Source: Aquificaceae bacterium (GTDB lineage Bacteria; Aquificota; Aquificia; Aquificales; Aquificaceae). From it: DNA of 24,782 nt. The stretch lies in NCBI GenBank assembly GCA_015490115.1, contig WFYM01000150.1, forward strand, positions 1 through 24,782, read 5' to 3'. Every line of letters begins with the position of its first letter. Position 1 is the stretch's first letter. The translations under genes and the position numbers were made by a program. Shown in pieces: positions 6,501-14,006 of this stretch. The notes beneath the pieces are model-generated. The model saw only the letters and a program-made list of their open reading frames with translations. It did no database searches and was not told where the DNA came from.

Positions 6501-7611
6501 GCGGGTAAACAGCGTCCGCCAACTTGGGTGCTACCGCAAACAGAAAGCTCCCGACAATAGCTGTCGCCAAGATAAAGGGTATGGCGAGGACCTTGGCTGA
6601 AGGTTCGAGGGAGGCTATAACTACCGAAAACTCACCCCTCGGGACGAAGGAAAGGGAAGCCCTGAGCCTCGCCTTTTTCCTGAGACCGAATAGGACCGCA
6701 CCAACATAGGTAGACACCAGCTTGAGGAAAACACCGAGGAGTAGAAGGACCGCAAGGAAGCCAAGCTCCTTCGGCAAAGAAAGATCGCTCTCGTAAGCGA
6801 AGAAGAAGAAGAAGATCCCTATCGAAAGCTCCTTGAAGGAGGAGAGGTGCCTCTCTATGTTCTCCATGACCCTGGTTTCCGGGACGAGGACGCCGAGAAG
6901 GAAAGCTCCGAGAGCCTCGGAAAGACCTATTTCCTTAAAAGATATCCCAGTAAGGAGGGTGAGTCCGAGGAGGAAGAAGACGAAGTTTTCGTCCTCAGAA
7001 GACCTGTCGAGCCAGCCCTGAACCCTCGGGACGACGAACCTGTAAACCCAATAGAAGGCTAAGAGGACACCGAGTATCTTGAGGAGGCTGAGGGGAACCT
7101 TCGAGAGGTCCAAACTTCCCGCTTCAACCATAGGGGTGAGCAGGGACAAAAGCAAAATTGCGACGAGGTCCTCGAATATAAGTATGCCTATTAGCAGTTC
7201 CGCCTCGGGGAGGGCGAGCCTCCTGTAGTCCATGAGGAGCTTCGCAACTATGGAGGTGCTGGAAGGATAAAAGACGCCGGCTATGAGGAGGGAGGTGACG
7301 AGGTCGAAACCGAAAGCTTTTGCGAGCAGAAAAATAGGGACGAAGTTCAGGAGAAAGTCCACCACCCCCGGCTTCCATATGTTCACCATCGTCCTTAGCC
7401 TCTCGAAGGAGTACTCGAGACCGAGGAAGAAAAAGAGCAGGATTATACCGGCTTCTTTGAAGAGTTCGAGAAGCTCACCGCTCTCGTGATGTATCCAACC
7501 TTTGGCGAGGAAGCCGACGATCAAAAAGGAGATTATAGCGGGGACACCGAACCTCCTCAGGAACCTCGCGAAGAGGAACATGAGGACGAAGAGGAGGGTT
7601 ATCTGGATCAT
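6421..7611 (-). CDS. khtU: CPA2-family monovalent cation/H+ antiporter (KhtU/KefB-like)
   Basis: A 396-residue inner-membrane protein with roughly a dozen hydrophobic segments, covering the CPA2 transport domain but without an attached TrkA-N domain. Landmarks: a GFLAKGWIHH segment in helix 2, FFFLGLEYSFERL, the discontinuous-helix motif YPSSTSIVAKLL, IFEDLVAILLLS (ED at the ion-binding position), LSEALGAFLLGVLVPET and RGEFSVVIAS. With KhtT encoded just upstream (TAATG overlap), it matches the B. subtilis KhtTU arrangement, a K+/H+ antiporter; transported ion here is inferred. The last ~24 residues are an Arg/Gly/Pro-rich tail encoded antisense to the acyltransferase gene over 80 bp, probably a read-on extension rather than a domain. 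Confidence 0.88.
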   Translation of the reverse strand: MIQITLLFVLMFLFARFLRRFGVPAIISFLIVGFLAKGWIHHESGELLELFKEAGIILLFFFLGLEYSFERLRTMVNIWKPGVVDFLLNFVPIFLLAKAFGFDLVTSLLIAGVFYPSSTSIVAKLLMDYRRLALPEAELLIGILIFEDLVAILLLSLLTPMVEAGSLDLSKVPLSLLKILGVLLAFYWVYRFVVPRVQGWLDRSSEDENFVFFLLGLTLLTGISFKEIGLSEALGAFLLGVLVPETRVMENIERHLSSFKELSIGIFFFFFAYESDLSLPKELGFLAVLLLLGVFLKLVSTYVGAVLFGLRKKARLRASLSFVPRGEFSVVIASLEPSAKVLAIPFILATAIVGSFLFAVAPKLADAVYPPKRRRGRRGPSRAGASFPRGRPRAGP

Positions 7612-8102
7612 TACGTGGAGCAGGAGCCGCAGTATTCGAGGAAGTTCTTGAGGTGCTGTCTCGTCCCCACGACGACGAGGACGTCACCCGGCTCTATCAC
7701 CGCTTCGTAAGGGTCGGGGTTCACTATCATCTTCTCCCCTCTTATTATCGCCACTATCGAAGCTCCGGTCCTCTTCCTTATTTGGGACTCCGCTATGGTT
7801 CTCCCCGCTATATTCGAGCCTTCCCTTACCTTCACCCACTCCATGACCATTTCCTTCAGGATCACCTCCATCTTTTCGGGTGCTACGGGCTGGTATGTGG
7901 TCCCAGCGAGCAGGAAGCCGAGTTCCTTCGCCTCCTCCTCGGTGAGGGATATGACGCAGGAGGGTTCCTCTTCCTCCTCTTCGACTATGTATATCTCCCT
8001 CCTCCCCGTGTTGTGGATTATGAGCGTAAGCTCCACCCCCTCCTCAAGCTCGAAGGTGTACCTCTTCCCGACGCCGGGAAGGTCCGTCTCCCTGAAGGGC
8101 AT
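7611..8102 (-). CDS. khtT: RCK_C (TrkA-C) regulatory subunit of K+/H+ antiporter
   Basis: A 163-residue cytoplasmic protein. Its N-terminal half (about 1-70) has the KhtT-type pattern DLPGVGKRYTFEL...LIIHNTGRREIYI; the C-terminal half (about 75-163) is a RCK_C domain with EGSNIAGRTIAESQIRKRTGASIVAIIRG and PGDVLVVVGTRQHLKNF. In Bacillus this subunit gates KhtU in response to ligands such as cyclic di-AMP; whether the same ligand applies here is not known. It has GGAG four nt before ATG, begins one base after the guaB stop, and its TAA overlaps the khtU ATG, so the two antiporter genes are tightly coupled. An acidic EEEEEE run sits at about residues 41-46. Confidence 0.88.
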   Translation of the reverse strand: MPFRETDLPGVGKRYTFELEEGVELTLIIHNTGRREIYIVEEEEEEPSCVISLTEEEAKELGFLLAGTTYQPVAPEKMEVILKEMVMEWVKVREGSNIAGRTIAESQIRKRTGASIVAIIRGEKMIVNPDPYEAVIEPGDVLVVVGTRQHLKNFLEYCGSCST

Positions 8103-8103
8103 A

Positions 8104-9576
8104 TCACTCCACCCAGTAGTTGGGAGCCTCCTTCGTTATCTGGACGTCGTGGACGTGGGACTCCCTGTATCCAGCCCAAGTTATCCTGACGAACTTTGCC
8201 TTCTCCTGAAGCTCCTTTATGTTCCTCGCCCCCGTGTATCCCATACCGGCTCTGAGACCTCCCACGAGCTGGAAGACGACGTCCCTCAGCTTCCCCTTGT
8301 AAGGGACCCTTCCCTCTATACCTTCGGGGACGAACTTCTCCATTTTGTCCTGACCGTATCTGTCCGAGGAGAGCCTGCTCATCATGGCTCCGAGGGAACC
8401 CATCCCCCTGTAAACCTTGTAAGCTCTCCCCTGATAGTATATGGTCTCACCGGGTGCCTCTTCGGTCCCGGCGAGCAGGTTCCCGAGCATCACGGCGCTC
8501 GCACCCGCTGCGAGAGCCTTCACTATGTCGCCCGAATACCTTATACCCCCGTCAGCTATAATTGGAATACCGTAGTCCTTGGCTACGCTGAAAGCTTCCA
8601 TTATGGCGGTGAGCTGTGGGACACCGACGCCTGCTACGACCCTCGTAGTGCATATGGAACCGGGTCCTACACCCACCTTGACCGCGTCCGCACCAGCCTC
8701 TATCAAAGCCCTCGTCCCCTCAGCTGTAGCCACGTTCCCCGCTACAACCTGAAGGTCCGGGAAGCTCGACTTTATCTTTTCGAGGGTCTCTATGACCCTC
8801 TTCGAGTGTCCGTGGGCTGTGTCTATGACTATAAGATCGACTCCCGCTTCAACCAAAGCGGAAACCCTCTCTAAAGCTTCCTCTCCCGTCCCGACCGCCG
8901 CGCCTACCCTCAGCCTCCCTATCTCGTCCTTGCAGGCGTTCGGATACTGCATCCTCTTTACTATGTCCTTTATCGTTATCAGTCCCTTTATCCTCCCCTC
9001 CCTGTCCACTATGGGGAGTTTCTCTATCTTGTACTTCTGGAATATGGCTGTCGCCTCCTCCAAGGTCACACCTTCCTCCGCTGTTATCAAGTTCTCCTTA
9101 GTCATGAAGAGGGAGACTGGCTTGTCGTAGTCGGTGGGCTTTAAGAACCTGAGATCCCTGTTCGTAAGGATACCTACAAGCTTCCCCTCTTTGTCGACGA
9201 CCGGAACTCCCGATATCTTGAACCTCTCCATTATGGAGAGGGCTTCCCTTACGGTTGCCTCCGGGTTCACCGTCACGGGGTCGAGGATCATACCGCTTTC
9301 TGACTTCTTTACCTTCTCCACCTCCTTCGCCTGCTCCTCTATGGTCATGTTCCTGTGGATTATGCCGATACCTCCCTCCCTCGCGAGGGCTATGGCGAGC
9401 CTCGCCTCGGTTACCGTGTCCATAGCTGCGGACACTATGGGTATGTTAAGCTTTATCTTAGGCGTAATGTAGGTGGAGACGTCCACCTCGTGGGGGAGGA
9501 CCTCCGAGTAGTCGGGGACGAGGAGAACGTCGTCGAAGGTAAGGGCTTCTTTTAAAACCTTACCCGTCTCTACCAT
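8104..9576 (-). CDS. guaB: Inosine-5'-monophosphate dehydrogenase
   Basis: A 490-residue enzyme of full length that oxidises IMP to XMP with NAD+, the committed step to GMP. Visible: N-terminal LTFDDVLLVPDYSEVLP, a pair of CBS domains inserted in the barrel (about 98-212), IDTAHGHSK (251-259), the catalytic-cysteine loop GVGPGSICTTR (C309), DGGIRYSGDIVKALAAGASAVMLG, the flap region with RYGQDK and the terminal VRGL-like VGGLRAGMGYTG. No Shine-Dalgarno precedes the ATG; instead a perfect TATAAT (minus strand, 9588-9583) lies 6 nt upstream, so a leaderless start from an internal promoter is likely. It is followed one base later by khtT, an arrangement with no obvious functional link. Confidence 0.97.
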   Translation of the reverse strand: MVETGKVLKEALTFDDVLLVPDYSEVLPHEVDVSTYITPKIKLNIPIVSAAMDTVTEARLAIALAREGGIGIIHRNMTIEEQAKEVEKVKKSESGMILDPVTVNPEATVREALSIMERFKISGVPVVDKEGKLVGILTNRDLRFLKPTDYDKPVSLFMTKENLITAEEGVTLEEATAIFQKYKIEKLPIVDREGRIKGLITIKDIVKRMQYPNACKDEIGRLRVGAAVGTGEEALERVSALVEAGVDLIVIDTAHGHSKRVIETLEKIKSSFPDLQVVAGNVATAEGTRALIEAGADAVKVGVGPGSICTTRVVAGVGVPQLTAIMEAFSVAKDYGIPIIADGGIRYSGDIVKALAAGASAVMLGNLLAGTEEAPGETIYYQGRAYKVYRGMGSLGAMMSRLSSDRYGQDKMEKFVPEGIEGRVPYKGKLRDVVFQLVGGLRAGMGYTGARNIKELQEKAKFVRITWAGYRESHVHDVQITKEAPNYWVE

Positions 9577-9582
9577 ACATAT

Positions 9583-9588
9583 ATTATA
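9583..9588 (-). promoter_or_regulatory. Consensus -10 element of guaB
   Basis: On the minus strand the exact hexamer TATAAT lies 6 nt before the guaB ATG (9576), in the 15-bp gap after the upstream unknown gene. No good -35 is seen at 16-18 bp upstream. The spacing predicts transcription starting at or beside the start codon. Confidence 0.5.
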
Positions 9589-9591
9589 CGG

Positions 9592-10005
9592 TCACCTCAG
9601 GATAAGCTCGTATAGGAGCCTTACGGGAATGTTCAGAGCCTGTTCTATATGTTGGTCGGAGAGGTCCTCGAGTGTCCTGAAGAAGTGGTAGGTCTCCATT
9701 ATCTCGGCGAGACAGCAGAAAAGCTCCGTTTCGAGGTCCTCGAGGTCCCTCTTCGCCTCCTCCTTTTGGGGACCTTTGAGGCTCTCCACCTCCTCCCTCT
9801 TTGCCTTTATCTCTTCAACTAAGTTCGAGAGGTAGCTTACCATCTTCTTGTGGTAGTCTTGGACCTTCTCCTTGAGGATCCCCTCCACGAACTCCTCCTT
9901 GCCTTCTGAGAGCTTTTTGAACATACTTTTGAGTTCCTCGTGTTCCTTTATCTTCTGGAGGCAGGGTCCCACACACTCCATTATGGTCCTGTCCTTTCTT
10001 TCCAT
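9592..10005 (-). CDS. Unknown all-helical protein with clustered cysteines
   Basis: A 137-residue protein with no family I recognise. It is strongly charged and predicted to be almost wholly helical, with a likely coiled coil in the middle (about 55-95; NLVEEIKAKREEVESLKG and similar). Four cysteines occur in two clusters: C11 and C15 in ECVGPCLQ near the start, and an adjacent pair in LFCCLAEIMETYHFFRTLED towards the end, together with histidines; they might bind a metal or cofactor if the helices pack together, but that is inference. No signal peptide or membrane span. It lies 18 nt after dtd and 15 nt before guaB on the same strand. Start is the first ATG; no clear Shine-Dalgarno is present. 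Confidence 0.75.
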   Translation of the reverse strand: MERKDRTIMECVGPCLQKIKEHEELKSMFKKLSEGKEEFVEGILKEKVQDYHKKMVSYLSNLVEEIKAKREEVESLKGPQKEEAKRDLEDLETELFCCLAEIMETYHFFRTLEDLSDQHIEQALNIPVRLLYELILR

Positions 10006-10023
10006 CCCAACTTAAAATCTATC

Positions 10024-10470
10024 TCAGAGCTGTGATGAGTCCACGATTATGGTAACGGGTCCCCAGTTCTCTATGTAGACCTCCATCATGGCTCCGAAGA
10101 CACCTGTTTCTACCTTCACACCGAAGGACCTCACCTCCTCAACGAACCTCTCGTAAAGCTCCTTAGCCCTCTTTGGCTCCTCAGCCTCCTCGAAGCTCGG
10201 TCTCCTTCCTTTCTTTACGTTCGCATAGAGGGTAAACTGGGAGACGACGAGGACCTCACCCTTTATATCTAAAAGGGAGAGCTGGAACTTTCCTTTATCG
10301 TCTTCGAAGATCCTCAGGTTTACTATCTTCGAGGCGAGCTTCCTCGCATCCTCTTCCGTGTCCCCCCTCCCGACACCGAGGAGGACGTTGAGACCCCTCC
10401 CTATCTCACCGACCACCTTCCCCTCCACCTTTACCCACGACCTCTTCACCCTCTGGAGGACAGCCCTCAT
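10024..10470 (-). CDS. dtd: D-aminoacyl-tRNA deacylase
   Basis: A 148-residue homodimeric enzyme that hydrolyses D-amino acids (and glycine on tRNA-Ala) from mischarged tRNA. Visible: N-terminal MRAVLQRVKRSWVKVEG, the LNVLLGVGRGDTEED block, LRIFEDDKGKF, the catalytic SQFTLYAN motif (around 77-84), KKGRRPSF, and the C-terminal cross-subunit loop with Gly-cisPro in ENWGPVTI. Most bacterial DTDs have NDGPVT here; Trp in place of Asp matches what I remember of the Aquifex protein. The ATG lies 10 nt after the WD40 gene stop. It forms part of a minus-strand run with guaB downstream. Confidence 0.95.
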   Translation of the reverse strand: MRAVLQRVKRSWVKVEGKVVGEIGRGLNVLLGVGRGDTEEDARKLASKIVNLRIFEDDKGKFQLSLLDIKGEVLVVSQFTLYANVKKGRRPSFEEAEEPKRAKELYERFVEEVRSFGVKVETGVFGAMMEVYIENWGPVTIIVDSSQL

Positions 10471-10480
10471 GGAGAATATC

Positions 10481-11392
10481 TTACTTTAGCCTCCAGATCC
10501 TTATGTATCCTTCGGTGTCACCAGAGATCAGGAGGGAGGAGTCGTCCGAGAACTTCAAAGATGTTATCATCCCCCTGTGTCCCGTGAAGACGCCGACGAG
10601 CCTCCAGTCGGAGGTGCTCCAGAGCTTCACCTTCCTGTCGTAACCCCCGCTCGCCACGAAGGTCCCGTCGGGAGAGTAGTCGAGGGCGTAGACGCTCCCG
10701 TCGTGAGCCTTGAACCTGTATAGGAGCTTCCCGTCCCTCACCCTCCAGACTATTATCCTCTGGTCGTTCCCCGCTGAGACAAGGAGGCTCCCCTTCGGGG
10801 AGAAGGCTACCGCGTAGACGAAGTCCGTGTGACCTTCGAGGACCTTAACGGTCCCCTTGTTGAGGTCCCAGAGTCTTACCGTGTTGTCCTTCGAAGCTGA
10901 GGCGAGGAGGTCTTCCTTCGGAGAGAAGGCAAGGGCGTAGATCCATCCCACGTGTCCCGTCAGCTTCCTTATCATCTTCCAGCTGACAGCGTCCCAGACG
11001 ATTATATCCCAGAGGTCGTCCGCGGAAGCCATGAGCCTCCCGTATTTGGAGAAGGTTAAGGTCCTCACGAACTCCTGATGACCTTTAAGGATCTTGAAGA
11101 GCTTTCCCGTCGGGAGCCTCCATACCCTTATTATCCCGTCGTCGCCTGCGGAGACTATGAAACCCCTCCTGTTTATGGCTACCGAAAGGACCTTACCCCT
11201 GTGACTCCTTATCTTCAGTATCTGCTTCATGTTCTTTATGTTCCAAACCTTTATGAAGCCGTCGTCACCCGCGGTGACGAGCAGTTTCCCCTCAACGTCT
11301 ATTGATCTCACCGCCCCCTCGTGAGCCTTTATGACCGTCTGGGAGAGGGAGAAGGCAAAGCAAAGCAGCAGGAGAGCGACCCCCAGAACCAT
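10481..11392 (-). CDS. Secreted seven-bladed WD40 beta-propeller protein
   Basis: A 303-residue protein with an N-terminal signal peptide (MVLGVALLLLCFAFSLSQT) and then seven WD40 repeats filling the rest, each starting at a His (HEG, HRG, HQE, HVG, HTD, HDG, HRG) and ending in a V/I/L-W-like motif (VWNI, VWRL, VWDA, LWDL, VWRV, LWST, IWRL). That makes a single closed propeller, likely periplasmic, with no enzymatic domain; such propellers usually hold proteins together. Start: ATG 11392, with AGGAGG (11403-11398) 5 nt upstream; the GTG one codon earlier would be only 2 nt from it. It leads the minus-strand run through dtd and guaB and is divergent from thrS. Partner unknown. Confidence 0.88.
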   Translation of the reverse strand: MVLGVALLLLCFAFSLSQTVIKAHEGAVRSIDVEGKLLVTAGDDGFIKVWNIKNMKQILKIRSHRGKVLSVAINRRGFIVSAGDDGIIRVWRLPTGKLFKILKGHQEFVRTLTFSKYGRLMASADDLWDIIVWDAVSWKMIRKLTGHVGWIYALAFSPKEDLLASASKDNTVRLWDLNKGTVKVLEGHTDFVYAVAFSPKGSLLVSAGNDQRIIVWRVRDGKLLYRFKAHDGSVYALDYSPDGTFVASGGYDRKVKLWSTSDWRLVGVFTGHRGMITSLKFSDDSSLLISGDTEGYIRIWRLK

Positions 11393-11395
11393 CAC

Positions 11396-11439
11396 CCCCT
11401 CCTAAATAAATTATCGGCTGGACCATAAATTAGTAAAAT
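11396..11439. promoter_or_regulatory. Divergent promoter region between WD40 gene and thrS
   Basis: A 44-bp AT-rich gap. On the minus strand GATAAT (11415-11410 approximately) precedes AGGAGG and the WD40 start. On the plus strand TAAATT (11426-11431) lies 8 nt and TAAAAT (11434-11439) 0 nt before the first thrS ATG, or 9 nt before the second ATG at 11449. No long leader, T-box or other riboswitch for thrS can fit here. Promoter function is inferred. Confidence 0.4.
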
Positions 11440-13368
11440 ATGGGAGCCATGGGAGAGAGGATTAAGGTCTTCATAGAAGGGAAGGAGATAGAGGTTGAGA
11501 AGGGAACACCCCTCGGTGAGGTGCTAAAGAGGGCGGGCATAAGAGACGCCCTCGGCGGGAAGCTGGGAGACGAGATCCTCGACCTCCAGACACCTGTAAG
11601 GGAAGGGGGTGAGTTAAAGCCCGTCTTCAAAGGCGACCCCGAGAGCTTGGAGATCCTCAGACACTCCCTCGCCCACATAATGGCTCAGGCTCTCAAAGAA
11701 ATATACGGGACGAGGAAGGTCCACCTCGGGGTGGGTCCGACGACGGAGGAGGGCTTCTACTACGACGTGGAGGTGGAGGGTCACAGGATAACTGAGGAGG
11801 ACCTCCCCAAGATAGAGGAGAAGATGAGGGAGATAATAAGGAGGGACTACCCCATACTCAGGAGGGAGATAAGCAGGGAGGAGGCGATCAAGCTCTTCGA
11901 AGACCTCAAGGAAAAATACAAGATAGAGATCATAAACAGGATACCCCAAGACGAGGTCATATCCGTATACGAGCAGGGGGACTTTGTAGACCTCTGCAAG
12001 GGTCCCCACCTCCCCTCCACCGGTCAAGCGGGAGCCTTCAAGCTCATGTCCGTCTCAGGTGCTTACTGGATGGGGAGGGCGGACCAGCCCCAGCTAACGA
12101 GGATATACGGGATAGCCTTCTGGGAGGAGGAGGAGCTTAAAGAGAGGCTGAGGCTCCACGAGGAGGCAAAAAGAAGGGACCACAGGAGGCTCGGGAGGGA
12201 ACTCGAGTTCTTCCTTATAGACGAGGAGGTGGGACCTGGTCTCGTCATATGGCTACCGAGGGGGGCGGTCTACAGGAGGGTCCTCGAGGACTACTGGAAG
12301 GAGGAGCATATAAAGAGGGGATACCAGCTCGTCTACACGCCCCACGTAGGGAGGTCAAAGCTCTGGGAGAGGAGCGGTCACACCGAATACTACAAAGAAA
12401 ACATGTTCCCCGAGATGGAGATGGAGGGGGAAGGCTACTACGTGAAGCCTATGAACTGTCCCTTCCACATAGCCATATACAAGAGCAGGGTAAGGAGCTA
12501 CAGGGAGCTTCCCATGAAGATAGCCGAACTCGGAACCGTTTACAGATACGAGATGTCGGGAGTCCTGCACGGACTCATGAGGGTGAGGGGCTTCACCCAA
12601 GACGACGCCCACATAATATGCACACCCGATCAGGTGGAAGGAGTGATAAAGGAGACCCTCGAATTTGCGGTTTCGATGTTAAAAGACTTCGGCTTCAACG
12701 AGTTCAAAGTTTACCTCTCAACGAGACCGGAACACGCCATAGGGACGAATGAGCAGTGGGAGAGGTCTCAAAGCGCCCTGAGGGAAGCTATCGAAGACCT
12801 CGGTCTCGAATACGAGATAGACGAAGGGGGAGGAGCCTTCTACGGTCCAAAGATAGACGTGAAGATAAGGGATGCCCTCGGAAGGCTCTGGCAGTGTTCA
12901 ACAATACAGTTCGACTTCAACCTACCTGAGAGGTTCGACATGACCTACGTCGGTCCCGACAACAAAAAGCACAGACCCTACATGATCCACAGGGCTATAC
13001 TCGGCTCCATAGAGAGGTTCACGGGTGTCCTCCTCGAACACTACGGAGGACTGCTCCCCCTTTGGCTCTCACCGACTCAGGTGAGGGTCCTCCCCATAGC
13101 GGAGAGGCACGTCAGTTACGCAAAAAAGGTCTTTTCAGAACTCGAGAGGGCTGGCTTCAGGGTGGAGATGGACGAAAGGGAGGAGAGGCTCGGGGCGAAG
13201 ATAAGGGAGGCGGAGCTTATGAAGATTCCTTACCTTGCTATAGTTGGGGACAGGGAGGTGGAGACGGAGACCGTGTCAGTAAGAGGGAAGAGGGAAGGCA
13301 ACTTAGGCTCTATGAGGGTGGAGGAGCTGATCGAGTTCCTGAGGGGGAAGGTAGAGAGAAAGGAGTGA
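11440..13368 (+). CDS. thrS: Threonine-tRNA ligase
   Basis: A 642-residue class II synthetase of normal length that charges tRNA-Thr and edits Ser-tRNA-Thr. Domains in order: TGS (about 5-65), editing domain with HSLAH (75-79) and DLCKGPHLPSTG, catalytic domain with motif 2 region YRYEMSG, zinc ligands C340 (MNCPFH), H391 (DDAHIIC) and H517 (MIHRAILGS), motif 3 GSIERF, and the anticodon-binding domain from about 540. All key residues are present. ATG 11440 is used; ATG 11449 is equally plausible, as no good Shine-Dalgarno favours either. With no leader longer than a few bases, T-box or operator control of the kind known elsewhere looks unlikely. plsC follows with a 1-base overlap. Confidence 0.97.
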   Translation: MGAMGERIKVFIEGKEIEVEKGTPLGEVLKRAGIRDALGGKLGDEILDLQTPVREGGELKPVFKGDPESLEILRHSLAHIMAQALKEIYGTRKVHLGVGPTTEEGFYYDVEVEGHRITEEDLPKIEEKMREIIRRDYPILRREISREEAIKLFEDLKEKYKIEIINRIPQDEVISVYEQGDFVDLCKGPHLPSTGQAGAFKLMSVSGAYWMGRADQPQLTRIYGIAFWEEEELKERLRLHEEAKRRDHRRLGRELEFFLIDEEVGPGLVIWLPRGAVYRRVLEDYWKEEHIKRGYQLVYTPHVGRSKLWERSGHTEYYKENMFPEMEMEGEGYYVKPMNCPFHIAIYKSRVRSYRELPMKIAELGTVYRYEMSGVLHGLMRVRGFTQDDAHIICTPDQVEGVIKETLEFAVSMLKDFGFNEFKVYLSTRPEHAIGTNEQWERSQSALREAIEDLGLEYEIDEGGGAFYGPKIDVKIRDALGRLWQCSTIQFDFNLPERFDMTYVGPDNKKHRPYMIHRAILGSIERFTGVLLEHYGGLLPLWLSPTQVRVLPIAERHVSYAKKVFSELERAGFRVEMDEREERLGAKIREAELMKIPYLAIVGDREVETETVSVRGKREGNLGSMRVEELIEFLRGKVERKE

Positions 13369-14006
13369 TGGACTGTCCTACAACACCCTTGGGGAGATAT
13401 CTCCTGAAGCCCCTCTGCCCCTTCGCAAAAACCCTCTTCAGGGCTGTATTCAGGGTTAGGGTATTCGGTCTTGAGAACTTACCCGAAGGGGGTTTTATAG
13501 TCGCTTCGAACCACAGGAGCCACCTCGACCCCCCCGTCCTCAACTCCGTCTTCCCCGAGCCTCTCTTCTTCTTAGCGAAGGAAGAACTCTTCAAACCTCC
13601 CTTAGGGCTTTTTCTGAGGCACATGAGGGCTATACCGATAAGAAGGGGTGCGGGAGATCTGGAGACGCTAAAGAGCGTCCTCGAGATCCTCAAAAAGGGC
13701 TGTAGCGTCTGCATATTCCCGGAGGGGACGAGGGCGGAACCCGGAAAGTTTTTAAGACCGAAGTCGGGGGTCGGTTTCCTCGCCTTGAAGACAGGTTCCC
13801 CGGTTGTTCCCGTTTACATAGAGGGAACGGACAGGGTCCTCCCGAAGGGTGCGAAGTTCCCGAGACTCGGAAAACCGATAAGGGTAATAATCGGAAAACC
13901 AAGGGTCTTTTCTGGAAAGGGAGGTCCTAAGGATTACAGGAGAGTCGCCGAAGAGATAATGGAGGAGATCACGTCCCTCGCAGGGAATCCTCCTCGTCCT
14001 TCATGA
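13368..14006 (+). CDS. plsC: 1-acyl-sn-glycerol-3-phosphate acyltransferase (PlsC-like)
   Basis: A 212-residue membrane-associated acyltransferase expected to convert lysophosphatidic acid to phosphatidic acid. Visible: the catalytic block SNHRSHLDPPV (HxxxxD), FFLAKEELF, AIPIRRG, the acceptor-binding FPEGTRAEPGKFLRPKSG, and GSPVVPVYIEGTDRVLPKG. The frame runs open upstream inside thrS, but the chosen ATG at 13368 shares one base with the thrS stop (TGATG) and starts the conserved part sensibly; AAGGAG lies only 2 nt away, so coupling with thrS is likely. A short hydrophobic/cysteine-containing start (GRYLLKPLCPFAKTLF) may anchor it. The last 38 bp overlap cimA on the other strand. Confidence 0.9.
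   Translation: MDCPTTPLGRYLLKPLCPFAKTLFRAVFRVRVFGLENLPEGGFIVASNHRSHLDPPVLNSVFPEPLFFLAKEELFKPPLGLFLRHMRAIPIRRGAGDLETLKSVLEILKKGCSVCIFPEGTRAEPGKFLRPKSGVGFLALKTGSPVVPVYIEGTDRVLPKGAKFPRLGKPIRVIIGKPRVFSGKGGPKDYRRVAEEIMEEITSLAGNPPRPS

Noticed and set aside
7795..8874. Long plus-strand open frame (359 codons) opposite khtT/guaB
   Set aside because: It lies wholly antisense to two well-supported genes, has low-complexity Ser/Leu/Pro-rich translation and no recognisable domain. The codon bias of the real genes (AGG, GAG, CTC) removes stops from this antisense frame.
13062..13367. N-terminal extension of plsC inside thrS
   Set aside because: The extra ~100 residues are a frame-shifted reading of the thrS anticodon-binding region, full of Gly/Arg/Glu. 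The ATG at the thrS stop starts the acyltransferase domain properly.
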